Positions 20,572-30,308 of a stretch of DNA of 64,000 nucleotides are shown here, one piece after another. The first letter of the stretch is position 1, and each line of letters opens with the position of its first letter. Under the pieces are notes generated by a model. The model was given only the letters and a program-made list of their open reading frames with translations, was not told the DNA's origin and did not search any database. This DNA comes from Chimaeribacter coloradensis (GTDB taxonomy: Bacteria; Pseudomonadota; Gammaproteobacteria; Enterobacterales; Enterobacteriaceae), in the NCBI RefSeq assembly GCF_002858715.1, contig NZ_PJZH01000020.1:1-64000 (forward strand). Direction: 5' to 3'. Made by a program: the position numbers and the translations under genes.

Positions 20572-20985
20572 TCCCCGCCCCAGAAACGCAAAGAGGGCTT
20601 CCGAAGAAGCCCTCTGATGCTATCGCGTAACGATAAACGCCTTCACGATAATTCATACACTGTAATGGTAGGGTCACAGCGGCAAACCCGGTGGACGGTG
20701 TCACTTGGGTGACTATTGTCTGCCCGTCGGGCTGGATGAATCCGTTATTGCAGGCCGTGGCATAGCCGGCAATGGAAAGCTGGAAATATCCTAACAGCCC
20801 GCTTTGTTAAAAAATATGCATAATTTCCTAAAACCCCGGGAAATCTGCCGGGTTGTGATCACTGCCGCAGAATGACCCTGGGCCGCCGCAGAGTTTTTCA
20901 CCATCCTGTTACCTGAACGCCGATTTATTACCCTGAAATGTAACGTTATTTTTTAACCAGCCGCAAGGCGCTGTAACAGGTTCCA
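20572..20985. other. Intergenic region qorA-pspG with possible minus-strand transcript
   Basis: 414 bp with no gene I can name. On the minus strand a frame is open from 20806 into qorA with no stop, but its first ordinary start (GTG, 20704) leaves little that looks like a protein. A strong hairpin closes the left end (separate entry). GTCAC-N4-GTGAC also occurs near 20700. Confidence 0.4.
20592..20615. terminator. Strong hairpin after qorA
   Basis: AGAGGGCTTC-CGAA-GAAGCCCTCT, a perfect 10-bp stem. Read on the minus strand the loop is a stable C(UUCG)G tetraloop followed by TTGCGTTTC, so it works better as a minus-strand terminator; on the plus strand no T-run follows. It may serve qorA, a minus-strand RNA, or both. 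Confidence 0.65.
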
Positions 20986-21204
20986 TTAATATCGGCGCAG
21001 TTTTGGCTTCTGCATCGCCCGGTAAATCCACACGATCACCACCGCCAGCAGCAGCCACGGTAACAACTTTATAACCATTGTGAACAAGCCGCCGACCATC
21101 ATAAACAGCGTGGCCACCAGCAGCGCCGCCACAATACCGATCAGCGAAATCCCGGTGAACATCAGCATGGCAAAGAAGCCGATAACAAAGAAAAGCTCAA
21201 TCAT
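20986..21204 (-). CDS. pspG: Phage shock protein G
   Basis: A 72-residue inner-membrane protein with two long hydrophobic stretches (VIGFFAMLMFTGISLIGIVA and IKLLPWLLLAVVIVWIYRA), matching PspG, an effector of the PspF-controlled envelope-stress response. It is slightly shorter than the E. coli protein at the C-terminus. It stands alone, far from pspABC, but the sigma-54 promoter and IHF site upstream tie it to the same regulon, as known in E. coli. Confidence 0.93.
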   Translation of the reverse strand: MIELFFVIGFFAMLMFTGISLIGIVAALLVATLFMMVGGLFTMVIKLLPWLLLAVVIVWIYRAMQKPKLRRY

Positions 21205-21241
21205 GGCAAGGCTCCCGTAATAAAAGGTCTTACCCGGTTAT

Positions 21242-21257
21242 TACAAGATCTGTGCCA
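21242..21257 (-). promoter_or_regulatory. Sigma-54 promoter of pspG
   Basis: On the minus strand TGGCAC-AGATC-TTGTA matches the -24/-12 element TGGCAC-N5-TTGCA in all but one core base. It lies about 40 bp ahead of the pspG start. Confidence 0.88.
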
Positions 21258-21271
21258 GGTTTTTATACCAC

Positions 21272-21284
21272 TAACCTGTTGATA
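21272..21284 (-). promoter_or_regulatory. IHF site upstream of pspG
   Basis: TATCAACAGGTTA on the minus strand is a perfect match to WATCAA-N4-TTR, about 25 bp upstream of the sigma-54 element, where DNA bending would bring an upstream activator (PspF) to the polymerase. Confidence 0.75.
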
Positions 21285-21285
21285 A

Positions 21286-21318
21286 ATAAAAAAACACCCG
21301 CAGCGGTCAGCGGCGGGT
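21286..21318 (-). terminator. dusA terminator
   Basis: ACCCGC-N11-GCGGGT stem followed on the minus strand by GTTTTTTT. It lies directly upstream of the pspG control region, so dusA transcripts end before pspG. Confidence 0.75.
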
Positions 21319-21352
21319 ATTGGCAGAAAACACGAAAAAATGGCGGAATTTG

Positions 21353-22363
21353 CTACAGTGCGCCGTGCGGGGCGATCACGCACTGCAGGGCGCGTTCCAC
21401 GACCCCGACATCCGCCCCGGCTTTGTGGGCATTTTCGCTCAGGTAACGCCGCCACTGGCGTGCGCCCGGGATGCCCTGGAACAGGCCAAGGATATGGCGG
21501 GTAATGTGGCCCAGATAGGTGCCGCGCGCCAGCTCCGCTTCAATGTACGGGTAGAGCGCGCGCACCACGTCCACCCCGGCGCGTACTTCGTCATCACTGC
21601 CGAAAATCTCGCGGTCAACCTGCAACAGGATGCCGGGGTTCTGGTAGGCTTCGCGGCCCATCATTACGCCGTCGAGATGGGTGAGGTGCGCTTTCGCGTC
21701 TTCCAGCGTTTTCACCCCGCCGTTGATCGCCACCGTCAGGTGCGGGAAATCCTGTTTCAGCTGGTAGACGCGCGGGTAGTCCAGCGGCGGGATTTCGCGG
21801 TTCTCTTTCGGGCTGAGGCCGGAGAGCCAGGCTTTGCGCGCGTGGATAGTGAACACCTCACACTCGCCGCGCCCAGAGACCGTGTCGATAAAGTCACACA
21901 GGAAGGCGTAGCTGTCCTGATCGTCAATGCCGATGCGGGTTTTGACCGTCACCGGGATCGACACCACGTCGCGCATCGCTTTGATGCAGTCCGCCACCAG
22001 CCCGGCCTGCCCCATCAGGCAGGCACCGAACATGCCGTTCTGGACCCGGTCAGAGGGGCAGCCGACGTTCAGGTTCACCTCATCGTAACCGCGTTCTTCC
22101 GCCAGCCTGGCGCAGTGCGCCAGCGCGGCCGGGTCACTGCCGCCCAGTTGCAGCGCCACCGGGTGCTCCTCTTCGCTGTATGCCAGGTAGTCCCCTTTGC
22201 CGTGGATGATGGCACCGGTGGTCACCATTTCGGTATAGAGCAGCGTCTGGCGGCTCAGCAAACGGTGAAAATAGCGGCAGTGGCGATCGGTCCAGTCGAG
22301 CATCGGCGCCACAGAAAAGGTATGAGCCGGGCGGGTAGCCGGGGCGGTGTGTGAAGTTGTCAT
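21353..22363 (-). CDS. dusA: tRNA-dihydrouridine synthase A
   Basis: FMN enzyme that reduces uridine to dihydrouridine in the tRNA D-loop (positions 20/20a). The 336 residues include [43 protein letters not shown] with the catalytic-loop Cys shortly after (FGACLM), VKTRIGIDD and NGGVKT. It diverges from zur across 200 bp, the arrangement seen in E. coli. Confidence 0.95.
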   Translation of the reverse strand: MTTSHTAPATRPAHTFSVAPMLDWTDRHCRYFHRLLSRQTLLYTEMVTTGAIIHGKGDYLAYSEEEHPVALQLGGSDPAALAHCARLAEERGYDEVNLNVGCPSDRVQNGMFGACLMGQAGLVADCIKAMRDVVSIPVTVKTRIGIDDQDSYAFLCDFIDTVSGRGECEVFTIHARKAWLSGLSPKENREIPPLDYPRVYQLKQDFPHLTVAINGGVKTLEDAKAHLTHLDGVMMGREAYQNPGILLQVDREIFGSDDEVRAGVDVVRALYPYIEAELARGTYLGHITRHILGLFQGIPGARQWRRYLSENAHKAGADVGVVERALQCVIAPHGAL

Positions 22364-22563
22364 AACGGGATTGGGCAGTTCCGGAAGGTCAAAAGGTCAC
22401 CTGTCAGCAACAGGCACAACGGTGCGGCGCAACGCCGCAGGCAAGCCCCTATTGTACAGCGATTGGTGCATTTTAACAGCACAGGGGCGATCGGCGCTCA
22501 GGGTCGGCGATTGACGCTAAACGTGCTAAAATCCCCTTCTTCTTTTGTGCCGGGACTATTGCC

Positions 22564-23088
22564 ATGAACTCTTCCCTCCAGGACTCCCTCAATCAGGAAA
22601 AGCTCCTTGCTCAGGCTGAGCAGTTGTGCCAACAGCGTAATGTGCGCCTGACCCCCCAGCGGCTGGAAGTGCTGCGCCTGATGGCGCTTCAGCCCGGCGC
22701 AATCAGTGCCTATGATCTGCTGGATCTGCTGCGGCAATCGGAGCCGCAGGCCAAGCCGCCCACGGTCTACCGCGCGCTGGATTTCCTCCTGGAACAGGGG
22801 TTTATCCACCGCGTGGAGTCTGCCAACAGCTATGTGCTTTGCCACCATTTCGAAGAGCCGACGCACGCCTCGGCGATGTTCATCTGTGACCGTTGCGGCC
22901 AGGTGACCGAGAAAACCACTGAAGGGATTGAAGAGATCCTGGCGAAGCTGGCGCAAACCGCCGGTTTCAGCCTGCGCCACAGCGTCGTGGAAGCGCACGG
23001 GCTGTGCGCGCCCTGCAAAGAGGTGGAAGCCTGTGACGATCAGCACGCCTGTGAACATGACCACAGCATCGCGATCAAGAAACGCTAG
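22564..23088 (+). CDS. zur: Zinc uptake regulator
   Basis: Fur-family repressor that shuts zinc import when zinc is ample. The 174 residues show a winged helix (NVRLTPQRLEVLRLM, PPTVYRALDFLLEQG), a His-rich dimerisation domain (CHHFEEPTHAS) and the structural zinc cysteines CDRCG and CAPCKEVEAC, followed by a His/Asp/Glu tail. This cysteine pattern and the gene position favour Zur over Fur. No zur-type operator was evident in its own promoter. Confidence 0.94.
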   Translation: MNSSLQDSLNQEKLLAQAEQLCQQRNVRLTPQRLEVLRLMALQPGAISAYDLLDLLRQSEPQAKPPTVYRALDFLLEQGFIHRVESANSYVLCHHFEEPTHASAMFICDRCGQVTEKTTEGIEEILAKLAQTAGFSLRHSVVEAHGLCAPCKEVEACDDQHACEHDHSIAIKKR

Positions 23089-23154
23089 GGATTTGCAGGA
23101 AAAAAAGGATTTTGAGGAAAGGAAAACGCTTTTTAAGAAAAGGTGTTCAGTGGG

Positions 23155-23207
23155 GAAGCGCGTACAGGTAAGAAAAGGGTACATCCTTGTACCATCCTAT
23201 CCGCTTC
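23155..23207 (+). other. Nested inverted repeats downstream of zur
   Basis: GAAGCG (23155-23160) pairs with CGCTTC (23202-23207) and inside it GGTACA (23178-23183) pairs with TGTACC (23188-23193). The 272 bp between zur and yjbJ holds no gene; this could be a weak zur terminator or chance. Confidence 0.3.
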
Positions 23208-23360
23208 TTCGCTTTTCAGGGTAGGAGCAGCCGAAGAGCCCCTGGATGCTTTACTTCTGGCCTGCCCCCGCGTGAGTGGCATCACGCCTGGGAGGGAGCG
23301 GGCCGGAACAGGGGGGGCGACAGCTATCGCGACACGTTACACCCTGTTTTTATCGCAGCA

Positions 23361-23570
23361 CTACCATTTGTAGTTGTTGCTGTCTTCCCAGGTTTTCACC
23401 TCTTTTTCAGCAGCCTCTTTGCCGTAGCCGTAGCGCTCCTGAATTTTACCGACCAGCTGATCGCGTTTACCTTCGATGACCGTCATGTCGTCATCCGTCA
23501 GCTTGCCCCATTGCTCTTTCACGGTGCCTTTAAACTGCTTCCAGTTACCGCCGGCTTGATCTTTATTCAT
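23361..23570 (-). CDS. yjbJ: CsbD family stress protein
   Basis: A 69-residue, highly charged, soluble protein (MNKDQAGGNWKQFKGTVKEQ, then WGKLTDDDMTVIEGKRDQLVG) of the CsbD/YjbJ family. In E. coli it is abundant in stationary phase under sigma-S; molecular function is unknown. The ATG is preceded by AAGGAGATTACG, a strong ribosome-binding site, in keeping with high expression. Confidence 0.93.
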   Translation of the reverse strand: MNKDQAGGNWKQFKGTVKEQWGKLTDDDMTVIEGKRDQLVGKIQERYGYGKEAAEKEVKTWEDSNNYKW

Positions 23571-23941
23571 CGTAATCTCCTTATCTCTTTCAGATGAGGC
23601 GTTATGGAACTCACTCCATCGCCCGTTACAGATAGTCGCGGCAGGGAACCTGTGTGACGGGTTCAGAATTCATCCTTCACAGAACCCGCAGGTGCCAGTG
23701 TCAGCCCGGTATATCCGGCTGTTTCTGCGCCTGCCGTAGGAATAACTATAGTAGGTCGTGCGGATTATGGGGCCGTTTCCAGTCAGATTAACCTTAAAAC
23801 CGCCGGGTCTGCGGGCGAAGCGGCGGTAAAAACGCAGGCAAAACAGCCGGTAACGGAGAGTGATAATAACTGTCAGCAGATGTAAACCGATATGTCCGCC
23901 GGCCGCTCCCCCCGGCGCGGCACCGGAGGGAAAAGCAGGGG
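23571..23941. other. Intergenic region yjbJ-dinF
   Basis: 371 bp without a credible gene. It contains the yjbJ promoter region, a CGGGTTC...GAACCCG inverted repeat (23658-23688) and the probable dinF terminator. Confidence 0.5.
23793..23827 (-). terminator. Possible dinF terminator
   Basis: ACCGCCG (23799-23805) pairs with CGGCGGT (23821-23827) and is followed on the minus strand by TTTTAAGG, about 115 bp after the dinF stop. Confidence 0.45.
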
Positions 23942-25294
23942 TCAATGCGGGGCTGAGGCGGCGGAAAACCAGCTGTCCTGCTGCCAGTGGCGGTGCCACA
24001 TCCAGCCCAGCGCCGCCCCGCGCAGTACCAGAAACAGCGTCAGCGCCAGCCATAATGCATGGTTGCCGAGCCACGGCAGCGTCAGCAGGGTCAGGCCGTA
24101 ACCGGCGGCGGCCACCGCCATACTGTTACGCATCTCCCGGCCGCGCGTCGCGCCGACAAACATGCCGTCCAGCAGATAGCACCAGACCCCGGCCAGCGGC
24201 AGGATCACCTGCCAGCCCAGATAGTGTTCCGCCAGCTGGCGCAACGCGGGCAGTGACGTCAGCGCAAAGACAATCTGCATGCCGAACAGCGCATAGGCGG
24301 CGGCAAACCCCAGTGCCACGATCCCCGCCTGCCGGCAGGCGGCGTACCACACCGCGAGCAGCCGCGCCCGGTTGCGCGCGCCAAAGGCCTGGCCGGAGTG
24401 GGCCTCCACCGCATAGGCGAAGCCATCCAGCGCGTAGGCGGTGAAGGTCAGCAGGTTCATCAGCAGCGCATTGACCGCCACCGTTTCACTGCCGAGCCGC
24501 GCGCCGAGAATGGTCAGGGAGGCGAAGCAGAGCTGCAACAGCAGCGAGCGCAACATGATGTCGCGGTTCAGCGCCAGCAGCCGCCGCAGGTCACCCTGCC
24601 AGCCACGCGCCAGCAGCGGCCAGCCGATGCCGCGCCGCTGCATCACCCGCCATACCAGCCACAGCCCCAGCAGCAGCGTGGCGTATTCGGCGGTGACGGT
24701 GGCCCACGCCGCGCCGCTGACGTTCCAGTGCAGCCCTACCACCAGCCAGAGGTCGAGCACGATGTTCAGCAGGTTGCCGACAATCAGCAGAATCACCGGC
24801 GCGCGCACATACTGCACGCCAAGCAGCCAGCCGAGGATCACCATATTCGCCAGCGCCGCGGGCGCGCTGAGCCAGCGGATTTCAAGGAAAATCCGCGCCT
24901 GCGCCAGCACCGCCTCATGCCCGCCCACCATCTTCAGCGCCAGCGCGATCAGCGGCCCGCGCAGCAGCAGAATCGCCACGCCCGCCAGCAGGGCCAGCAG
25001 CAGGGGCTGCATAAAGGCACGCGCCAGCCGCGGCGCATCCTGGGCGCCGAACGCCTGCGCGGCCAGGCCGGTGGTGCTCATGCGCAGGAACAGCAGCAGC
25101 ATAAACAGGAAGCTGGTCACCATTGCGCCCACGGCCACCCCGCCCAGGTAGTCCGGGCTGTCGAGGTGGCCGATCACGGCGGTATCCACCAGCCCCAGCA
25201 ACGGCACGGTGATATTGGAGAAGATCATCGGCAGCGCCAGCCGCCAGAGCGCCCGGTCAGTGTGCCCAAAAAAGGCGGCAAGGCTCAGTTGCAT
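23942..25294 (-). CDS. dinF: MATE family efflux transporter DinF
   Basis: Inner-membrane multidrug/oxidant efflux protein of the MATE family with about twelve hydrophobic segments in 450 residues. LALPMIFSNITVPLLGLVDTAVIGH and the second-half repeat around LRSLLLQLCFASLTILGARLGS are typical. The ATG is preceded by AGGGAG. It follows lexA on the same strand, the usual SOS operon, but 258 bp separate them, with a hairpin in between, so dinF output may be damped or partly independent. Confidence 0.93.
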   Translation of the reverse strand: MQLSLAAFFGHTDRALWRLALPMIFSNITVPLLGLVDTAVIGHLDSPDYLGGVAVGAMVTSFLFMLLLFLRMSTTGLAAQAFGAQDAPRLARAFMQPLLLALLAGVAILLLRGPLIALALKMVGGHEAVLAQARIFLEIRWLSAPAALANMVILGWLLGVQYVRAPVILLIVGNLLNIVLDLWLVVGLHWNVSGAAWATVTAEYATLLLGLWLVWRVMQRRGIGWPLLARGWQGDLRRLLALNRDIMLRSLLLQLCFASLTILGARLGSETVAVNALLMNLLTFTAYALDGFAYAVEAHSGQAFGARNRARLLAVWYAACRQAGIVALGFAAAYALFGMQIVFALTSLPALRQLAEHYLGWQVILPLAGVWCYLLDGMFVGATRGREMRNSMAVAAAGYGLTLLTLPWLGNHALWLALTLFLVLRGAALGWMWHRHWQQDSWFSAASAPH

Positions 25295-25470
25295 CAGAAT
25301 GGCTCCCTTAAATCATGCCCCATGCGCAACGGCATGGGCGAAAAACGCCCCCGCTGTGCCCCGGCGCAGCAGCGCACGGTACCTGAACAGGGCCGGGTCT
25401 CCCCGGCCCACGTGGGGCACAGGCATGACACAGGCTGCACCTGCCCACGATTGCCGGACGCCAGAAACGA

Positions 25471-25494
25471 CATCGCCCCAATAAAGGGGCGATG
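25471..25494 (-). terminator. Hairpin between lexA and dinF
   Basis: CATCGCCCC-N6-GGGGCGATG, a 9-bp perfect stem; on the minus strand TCGTTTCTGG follows, a poor T-tract. It may be a partial terminator that reduces dinF expression relative to lexA. Confidence 0.55.
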
Positions 25495-25552
25495 CGGCAC
25501 AGCTGGAGGACTGTATAGGCGCGGCCGTTCCGTTAACCGCGCCGTTGACGGA

Positions 25553-26161
25553 TCAGCTCCAGTCGCCGTTGCGGATCACGCCGACGGCCAGCCCTTCAAT
25601 GGAGAACGTCTGGCGGCGCAGGTCAACCACAATCGGGGAGAACTCTTTGTTTTCCGGCAGCAGATGCACAATGTTGCCCTGCTTTTTCAGGCGCTTGACG
25701 GTGACTTCATCATCAATACGCGCGACCACCACCTGGCCGTTGCGCGCATCCTGGGTTTTATGCACCGCGAGCAGGTCGCCGTCCAGAATCCCGATCTCTT
25801 TCATCGACATGCCGCTGACGCGCAGCAGGAAGTCGGCGTTCGGCTTGAACATCGCCGGGTCGATCTGGTAGTGGCTCTCAATGTGCTGCTGGGCCAGCAG
25901 CGGCTCACCGGCGGCCACGCGGCCGATCAGCGGCAGGCCGTCTTCCTCTTCCATCAGCAGGCGGATGCCGCGTGAGGCGCCGGAAACGATCTCAATCACC
26001 CCTTTGCGCGCCAGCGCCTTGAGGTGCTCTTCGGCCGCGTTCGGTGAGCGGAACCCCAGACGCTGCGCGATTTCAGCACGCGTCGGCGGCATACCCGTCT
26101 GAGAAATATGGTCGCGAATAAGGTCATAGACCTCTTGCTGTCTGGCTGTTAGTGCTTTCAT
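25553..26161 (-). CDS. lexA: LexA repressor
   Basis: SOS repressor that cleaves itself when RecA filaments form. All 202 residues align without gaps to E. coli LexA: winged helix with [24 protein letters not shown], the Ala84-Gly85 cleavage bond in RVAAGEPL, and the catalytic pair Ser119 (SGMSMKE) and Lys156 (EVTVKRL). Two LexA boxes upstream give autoregulation. dinF lies downstream. Confidence 0.98.
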   Translation of the reverse strand: MKALTARQQEVYDLIRDHISQTGMPPTRAEIAQRLGFRSPNAAEEHLKALARKGVIEIVSGASRGIRLLMEEEDGLPLIGRVAAGEPLLAQQHIESHYQIDPAMFKPNADFLLRVSGMSMKEIGILDGDLLAVHKTQDARNGQVVVARIDDEVTVKRLKKQGNIVHLLPENKEFSPIVVDLRRQTFSIEGLAVGVIRNGDWS

Positions 26162-26169
26162 CCCGCCCC

Positions 26170-26206
26170 CTGGTTGTTTATACAGTCTTGCTGGGAGTAT
26201 ATACAG
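26170..26206 (-). promoter_or_regulatory. Twin LexA boxes of lexA
   Basis: Two CTG-N10-CAG operators, at 26170-26185 and 26191-26206, 21 bp apart centre to centre (CTGTATAAACAACCAG and CTGTATATACTCCCAG on the minus strand), the same arrangement as in E. coli. Confidence 0.93.
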
Positions 26207-26301
26207 CTAACACGCACTTGAAAACCGCACAGGCAAGAAAAAGCCCTGTTATGGCGCGATTTACCCGGTTTGCAGGCGGAATTTGAGTAAAACATCGCAA
26301 C

Positions 26302-26670
26302 TCAGAACAATCGGGGCAGCAGTACCATTGCCCAGACGAAAAGTGTCAGTATGATAGCCAGCGCAACGGCCGCTGACCCGAGATCCTTGGCGCGGCCGGA
26401 GAGCGGGTGAAGTTCCGGCCCGATGCGGTCAACGATGGCTTCAATGGCGCTGTTGATAATTTCAACAATAAGGATAAGCAGCAGTGAACCTATCATCAGA
26501 ATGCGTTCAACGGTGCTCACATCCAGCCAGAAAGCCAGTAACATAGCCGGGATGACCATGATGGCTTCCTGCCGGAACGCGGCTTCATTTTTCCAGGCTG
26601 CCGCGATGCCCTTTACGGAGTAACCGGCTGCTTTATAAATGCGGATCAACCCGGTCGTCTGATTTGCCAT
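26302..26670 (-). CDS. dgkA: Diacylglycerol kinase
   Basis: Small trimeric inner-membrane kinase that recycles diacylglycerol to phosphatidic acid. The 122 residues have three membrane segments and the catalytic stretch EIINSAIEAIVDRIGPE followed by HPLSGRAKDLGSAAV. It diverges from plsB, so two phospholipid genes share one control region, as in E. coli. Confidence 0.96.
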   Translation of the reverse strand: MANQTTGLIRIYKAAGYSVKGIAAAWKNEAAFRQEAIMVIPAMLLAFWLDVSTVERILMIGSLLLILIVEIINSAIEAIVDRIGPELHPLSGRAKDLGSAAVALAIILTLFVWAMVLLPRLF

Positions 26671-26795
26671 ATTTTTTGCACCTTAGGATGAATTAACAAC
26701 ATTTTAGCGGGAATTCCCCTGCCCGGCACGAAAGATCTCCACCCGGCTTTCTGCTATCCTTGCGGCGCATTGCTACTATGAGGCTTCACATTTTT

Positions 26796-29273
26796 ATGTC
26801 AGGTTGGCGCAAACTTTATTACTCCCTTTTAAACTTACCGCTGAAATTATTGGTAAGAAGCAAGGTGATCCCTGCCGATCCGGTCACGGAGTTCCGCCTG
26901 GACCCGACCCGGCCGATATTGTACGTATTACCTTATGATTCAGACGCCGACCTGCTGACCTTGCGTCAGCAGTGTCTGGCGCAGAACCTGCCCGATCCGT
27001 TGATCCCGCTGGAGATTGACGGCCACCTGCTGCCGAGCCATGTCTTTATCGGCCAGGGGCCGCGGTTCTTCCGCTACTACACGCCGCAGCACGAGTCGGT
27101 GAAACTGTTCCACGACTATCTCGACCTGCACCGCAGCAACCCGACGCTCGACATCCAGATGCTGCCGGTGTCGGTGATGTTCGGCCGCTCGCCGGGGCGT
27201 GAAGGCGACGGGCAGATGATGCCACACCTGCGGCTGCTCAACGGCATCCAAAAATTCTTCGCCGTGATCTGGCTGGGGCGTGACAGCTTTGTGCGCTTCT
27301 CCAATACCGTGTCACTGCGCTATATGGCCACCGAGCACGGCACGGACAAGACCATCGCGCAGAAGCTGGCGCGCGTCGCGCGGATGCACTTTGCCCGCCA
27401 GCGGCTGGCCGCTGTCGGCCCGCGCCTGCCCGCCCGTCAGGATCTGTTCAATAAGCTGCTCGCCTCCAAGGCGATTGAAAAAGCGGTAGAGGATGAGGCG
27501 CGCAGCAAGAAGATCTCCCATGACAAGGCGCAGCAGAACGCTATCGCGCTGATGGAAGAGATCGCCGCGGACTTCTCCTACGAAACGGTGCGCCTCTCTG
27601 ACCGCGTCCTGAGCTGGACGTGGAACCGCCTCTACCAGGGCATCAACGTCAGCAACGCCGAGCGCGTGCGCCAGCTGGCGCAGGACGGCCAGGAGATTGT
27701 TTATGTGCCGTGCCACCGCAGCCACATGGACTACCTGCTGCTCTCCTACGTGCTCTACCACCAGGGGCTGGTGCCGCCGCACATCGCGGCCGGGATCAAC
27801 CTGAACTTCTGGCCCGCCGGGCCGATCTTCCGCCGCCTGGGGGCGTTCTTCATCCGCCGTACCTTCAAAGGCAACAAACTCTACTCCACGGTGTTCCGCG
27901 AATACCTGGGCGAGCTGTTTACCCGCGGCTACTCGGTGGAGTACTTCGTGGAGGGCGGGCGCTCCCGCACCGGCCGCCTGCTGGAGCCGAAAACCGGCAC
28001 CCTGTCGATGACCATCCAGGCGATGCTGCGCGGCGGCACCCGCCCCATCACCCTGGTGCCGATCTACATCGGCTATGAGCATGTGATGGAAGTGGGCACC
28101 TACGCCAAAGAGTTGCGCGGCGCGACCAAAGAGAAAGAGAGCCTGTTGCAGATGCTGCGCGGCCTGCGCAAACTGCGCAACCTGGGCGAAGGCTATGTGA
28201 ACTTCGGCGAACCGCTGCCGCTGACCACCTACCTGAACCAGCATGTTCCGGCCTGGCGTGACGCCATCGACCCGATTGAGGCGCAGCGCCCAAGCTGGCT
28301 GACGCCGACGGTGCAGGATCTAGCGGACAAAATTATGGTGCGCATCAACAATGCGGCCGCCGCCAACGCCATGAACCTCTGCTCCACCGCCCTGCTCGCC
28401 TCGCGCCAGCGCTCGCTGACCCGCGAGCAGCTGCTGGAGCAGCTGGAGTGCTACCTGCAGCTGATGCGCAACGTGCCCTATGCCGGGGATGTGACGGTAC
28501 CGGACCAGACCCCGGCCCAGTTGCTGGACCACGCGCTGAAGATGAACAAGTTCCAGGTAGAGAAGGACAACATCGGTGACATCATCATCCTGCCGCGTGA
28601 GCAGGCGGTGCTGATGACCTACTACCGTAACAACATCCACCACCTGCTGGTGCTGCCGTCCCTGATTGCCAGCATCGTGATGCACCACCGCCGCGTCAGC
28701 CGTGCGGAGCTGCTGCGCCAGATTGGCCTGATCTACCCGATGGTGAAGGCAGAGCTGTTCCTGCATATCACCAAAGAGGGATTGCCGGCGGTGCTCGACA
28801 CCCTGTGTGACGAACTGGCGCGCCAGCACCTGATCATCACCGACAATGACGAGCTGGCGATCAACCCGGTCCGCATCCGCCCGCTGCAACTGTTGGCCGC
28901 GGGGGTGCGCGAGACGCTGCAACGCTATGCCATCACCCTCTCCCTGCTCAGCGCCAACCCCAGCATCAGCCGGGGCGCGCTGGAGAAAGAGAGCCGCATC
29001 ATGGCGCAGCGCCTCTCGGTGCTGCACGGCATCAATGCGCCGGAGTTCTTCGACAAGGCGGTCTTCTCGACGCTGGTCGGGACGCTGCGCGCCGAGGGCT
29101 ACATCAATGATGTGGGTGACGCCATCCAGGAGCATACGCTGGCGGTGTACAACATGCTGAGCGACCTGATGACGCCGGAAGTGCGCCTGACGATTGAGAG
29201 CGTGATGACCCCGGCCGACGCGCTGCTGGCCACGGCAGAGGGCCAGGCCGCCGTGGAAAAAGAGGCGGAGTGA
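26796..29273 (+). CDS. plsB: Glycerol-3-phosphate 1-O-acyltransferase
   Basis: Membrane-bound enzyme for the first acylation in phospholipid synthesis. From the ATG at 26796 it has 825 residues, starting MSGWRKLYY like other enterobacterial PlsB; in-frame starts 6 and 12 codons upstream are less likely, though the ribosome-binding site is weak for all. The HX4D acyltransferase motif is HRSHMD, followed by [12 protein letters not shown], the EGGRSRTGR block and [12 protein letters not shown]. It diverges from dgkA. Confidence 0.95.
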   Translation: MSGWRKLYYSLLNLPLKLLVRSKVIPADPVTEFRLDPTRPILYVLPYDSDADLLTLRQQCLAQNLPDPLIPLEIDGHLLPSHVFIGQGPRFFRYYTPQHESVKLFHDYLDLHRSNPTLDIQMLPVSVMFGRSPGREGDGQMMPHLRLLNGIQKFFAVIWLGRDSFVRFSNTVSLRYMATEHGTDKTIAQKLARVARMHFARQRLAAVGPRLPARQDLFNKLLASKAIEKAVEDEARSKKISHDKAQQNAIALMEEIAADFSYETVRLSDRVLSWTWNRLYQGINVSNAERVRQLAQDGQEIVYVPCHRSHMDYLLLSYVLYHQGLVPPHIAAGINLNFWPAGPIFRRLGAFFIRRTFKGNKLYSTVFREYLGELFTRGYSVEYFVEGGRSRTGRLLEPKTGTLSMTIQAMLRGGTRPITLVPIYIGYEHVMEVGTYAKELRGATKEKESLLQMLRGLRKLRNLGEGYVNFGEPLPLTTYLNQHVPAWRDAIDPIEAQRPSWLTPTVQDLADKIMVRINNAAAANAMNLCSTALLASRQRSLTREQLLEQLECYLQLMRNVPYAGDVTVPDQTPAQLLDHALKMNKFQVEKDNIGDIIILPREQAVLMTYYRNNIHHLLVLPSLIASIVMHHRRVSRAELLRQIGLIYPMVKAELFLHITKEGLPAVLDTLCDELARQHLIITDNDELAINPVRIRPLQLLAAGVRETLQRYAITLSLLSANPSISRGALEKESRIMAQRLSVLHGINAPEFFDKAVFSTLVGTLRAEGYINDVGDAIQEHTLAVYNMLSDLMTPEVRLTIESVMTPADALLATAEGQAAVEKEAE

Positions 29274-29313
29274 TGCCTGCCCGGCAGGTAACGGGTCACC
29301 AATAACAGAAAGC

Positions 29314-29347
29314 AAAAAGGGCACTGCCGATGCAGTGCCCTTTTTTT
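29314..29347. terminator. Bidirectional terminator plsB/ubiA
   Basis: GGGCACTGC-CGAT-GCAGTGCCC, 9-bp perfect stem with A5 before and T7 after; it serves convergent plsB and ubiA. Confidence 0.93.
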
Positions 29348-29428
29348 ATGGGCGTTTTCAGGAGCGCCCGCCGGTTCAGGTTTGTGCGGCGATTCGTGCC
29401 CGCAGAAAGCACAGCGCCGTTCCGGCCG

Positions 29429-30307
29429 TCAGCCGCTGAACGGCGGGTAGCTCGCCAGGATGCCGAGGAACAGCACCATCCCCACCGCATTATTGTTCAG
29501 GAAGGCGCGGAAGCAGTGCTCACGCTGGCGGTCGGCAATCATCCTCTGCTGGCGGACAAACAGCACCCCGGCCAGCAGCAGCCCGCCGTAGTAGACCGCG
29601 CCGAGCTGCATCAGCTGGCCCACGGCCAGCATCAGCCCCAGCGTCGCCAGTTGCAGCAGGCCGATAATCAGCTTGTCCTGCGCGCCGAACAGGATGGCGG
29701 TGGATTTAATGCCGATCTTCAGGTCATCATCACGGTCGACCATCGCGTATTGGGTGTCGTAGGCCACTGTCCAGCAGAGGTTGGCGATAAACAGCAGCCA
29801 GCAGGTCAGCGGCAGGCTTTCGCCCACGGCAGAAAAGGCCATCGGGATCGCCCAGCCAAACGCCGCGCCCAGCACCACCTGCGGCAGGTGGGTCACCCGC
29901 TTCATAAACGGGTACGTCCAGGCCAGCGCCAGCGCCACCAGCGACAGGGCGATGGTCATCAGGTTCAGCGTCAGCACCAGCCCGAAGGAGACCAGCACCA
30001 GCCCGATAAACAGCGCCTTGGCCTGCCCGGAGGAAATCTGCCCGCTCGGCAGCGGCCGCCCGGCGGTACGTTTGACGTGGCCGTCAAATTTGCGGTCTGC
30101 GTAGTCATTCACCACGCAACCGGCGGCGCGCATGAAAAACACCCCCAGCACAAACACCAGCAGCAGCTTCAGCGGCGGCACGCCCCCGGAGGCCAGCCAC
30201 AGCGCCCAGAGGGTCGGCCACAGCAGCAGCAGGGAACCAATCGGTTTATCAATGCGCATCAGGCGGCAATACGCCCGCCATTTGCTCTGCGTTACAGTTG
30301 CCTCCAC
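29429..30307 (-). CDS. ubiA: 4-hydroxybenzoate octaprenyltransferase
   Basis: Integral membrane prenyltransferase of ubiquinone synthesis. It has the two Asp-rich motifs NDYADRKFD and [13 protein letters not shown] and about eight membrane segments. The start chosen is GTG at 30307, behind AGGAGGGGAG, giving 292 residues, close to the E. coli length; it lies one base after the ubiC stop, so the two are translationally linked. The longer frame upstream overlaps ubiC and has no family resemblance. Confidence 0.94.
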   Translation of the reverse strand: MEATVTQSKWRAYCRLMRIDKPIGSLLLLWPTLWALWLASGGVPPLKLLLVFVLGVFFMRAAGCVVNDYADRKFDGHVKRTAGRPLPSGQISSGQAKALFIGLVLVSFGLVLTLNLMTIALSLVALALAWTYPFMKRVTHLPQVVLGAAFGWAIPMAFSAVGESLPLTCWLLFIANLCWTVAYDTQYAMVDRDDDLKIGIKSTAILFGAQDKLIIGLLQLATLGLMLAVGQLMQLGAVYYGGLLLAGVLFVRQQRMIADRQREHCFRAFLNNNAVGMVLFLGILASYPPFSG

Positions 30308-30308
30308 C

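Noticed and set aside
20411-20806. Minus-strand frame overlapping the end of qorA
   Set aside because: No good start codon or ribosome-binding site and half of it is antisense to qorA; kept only as part of the small-RNA finding.
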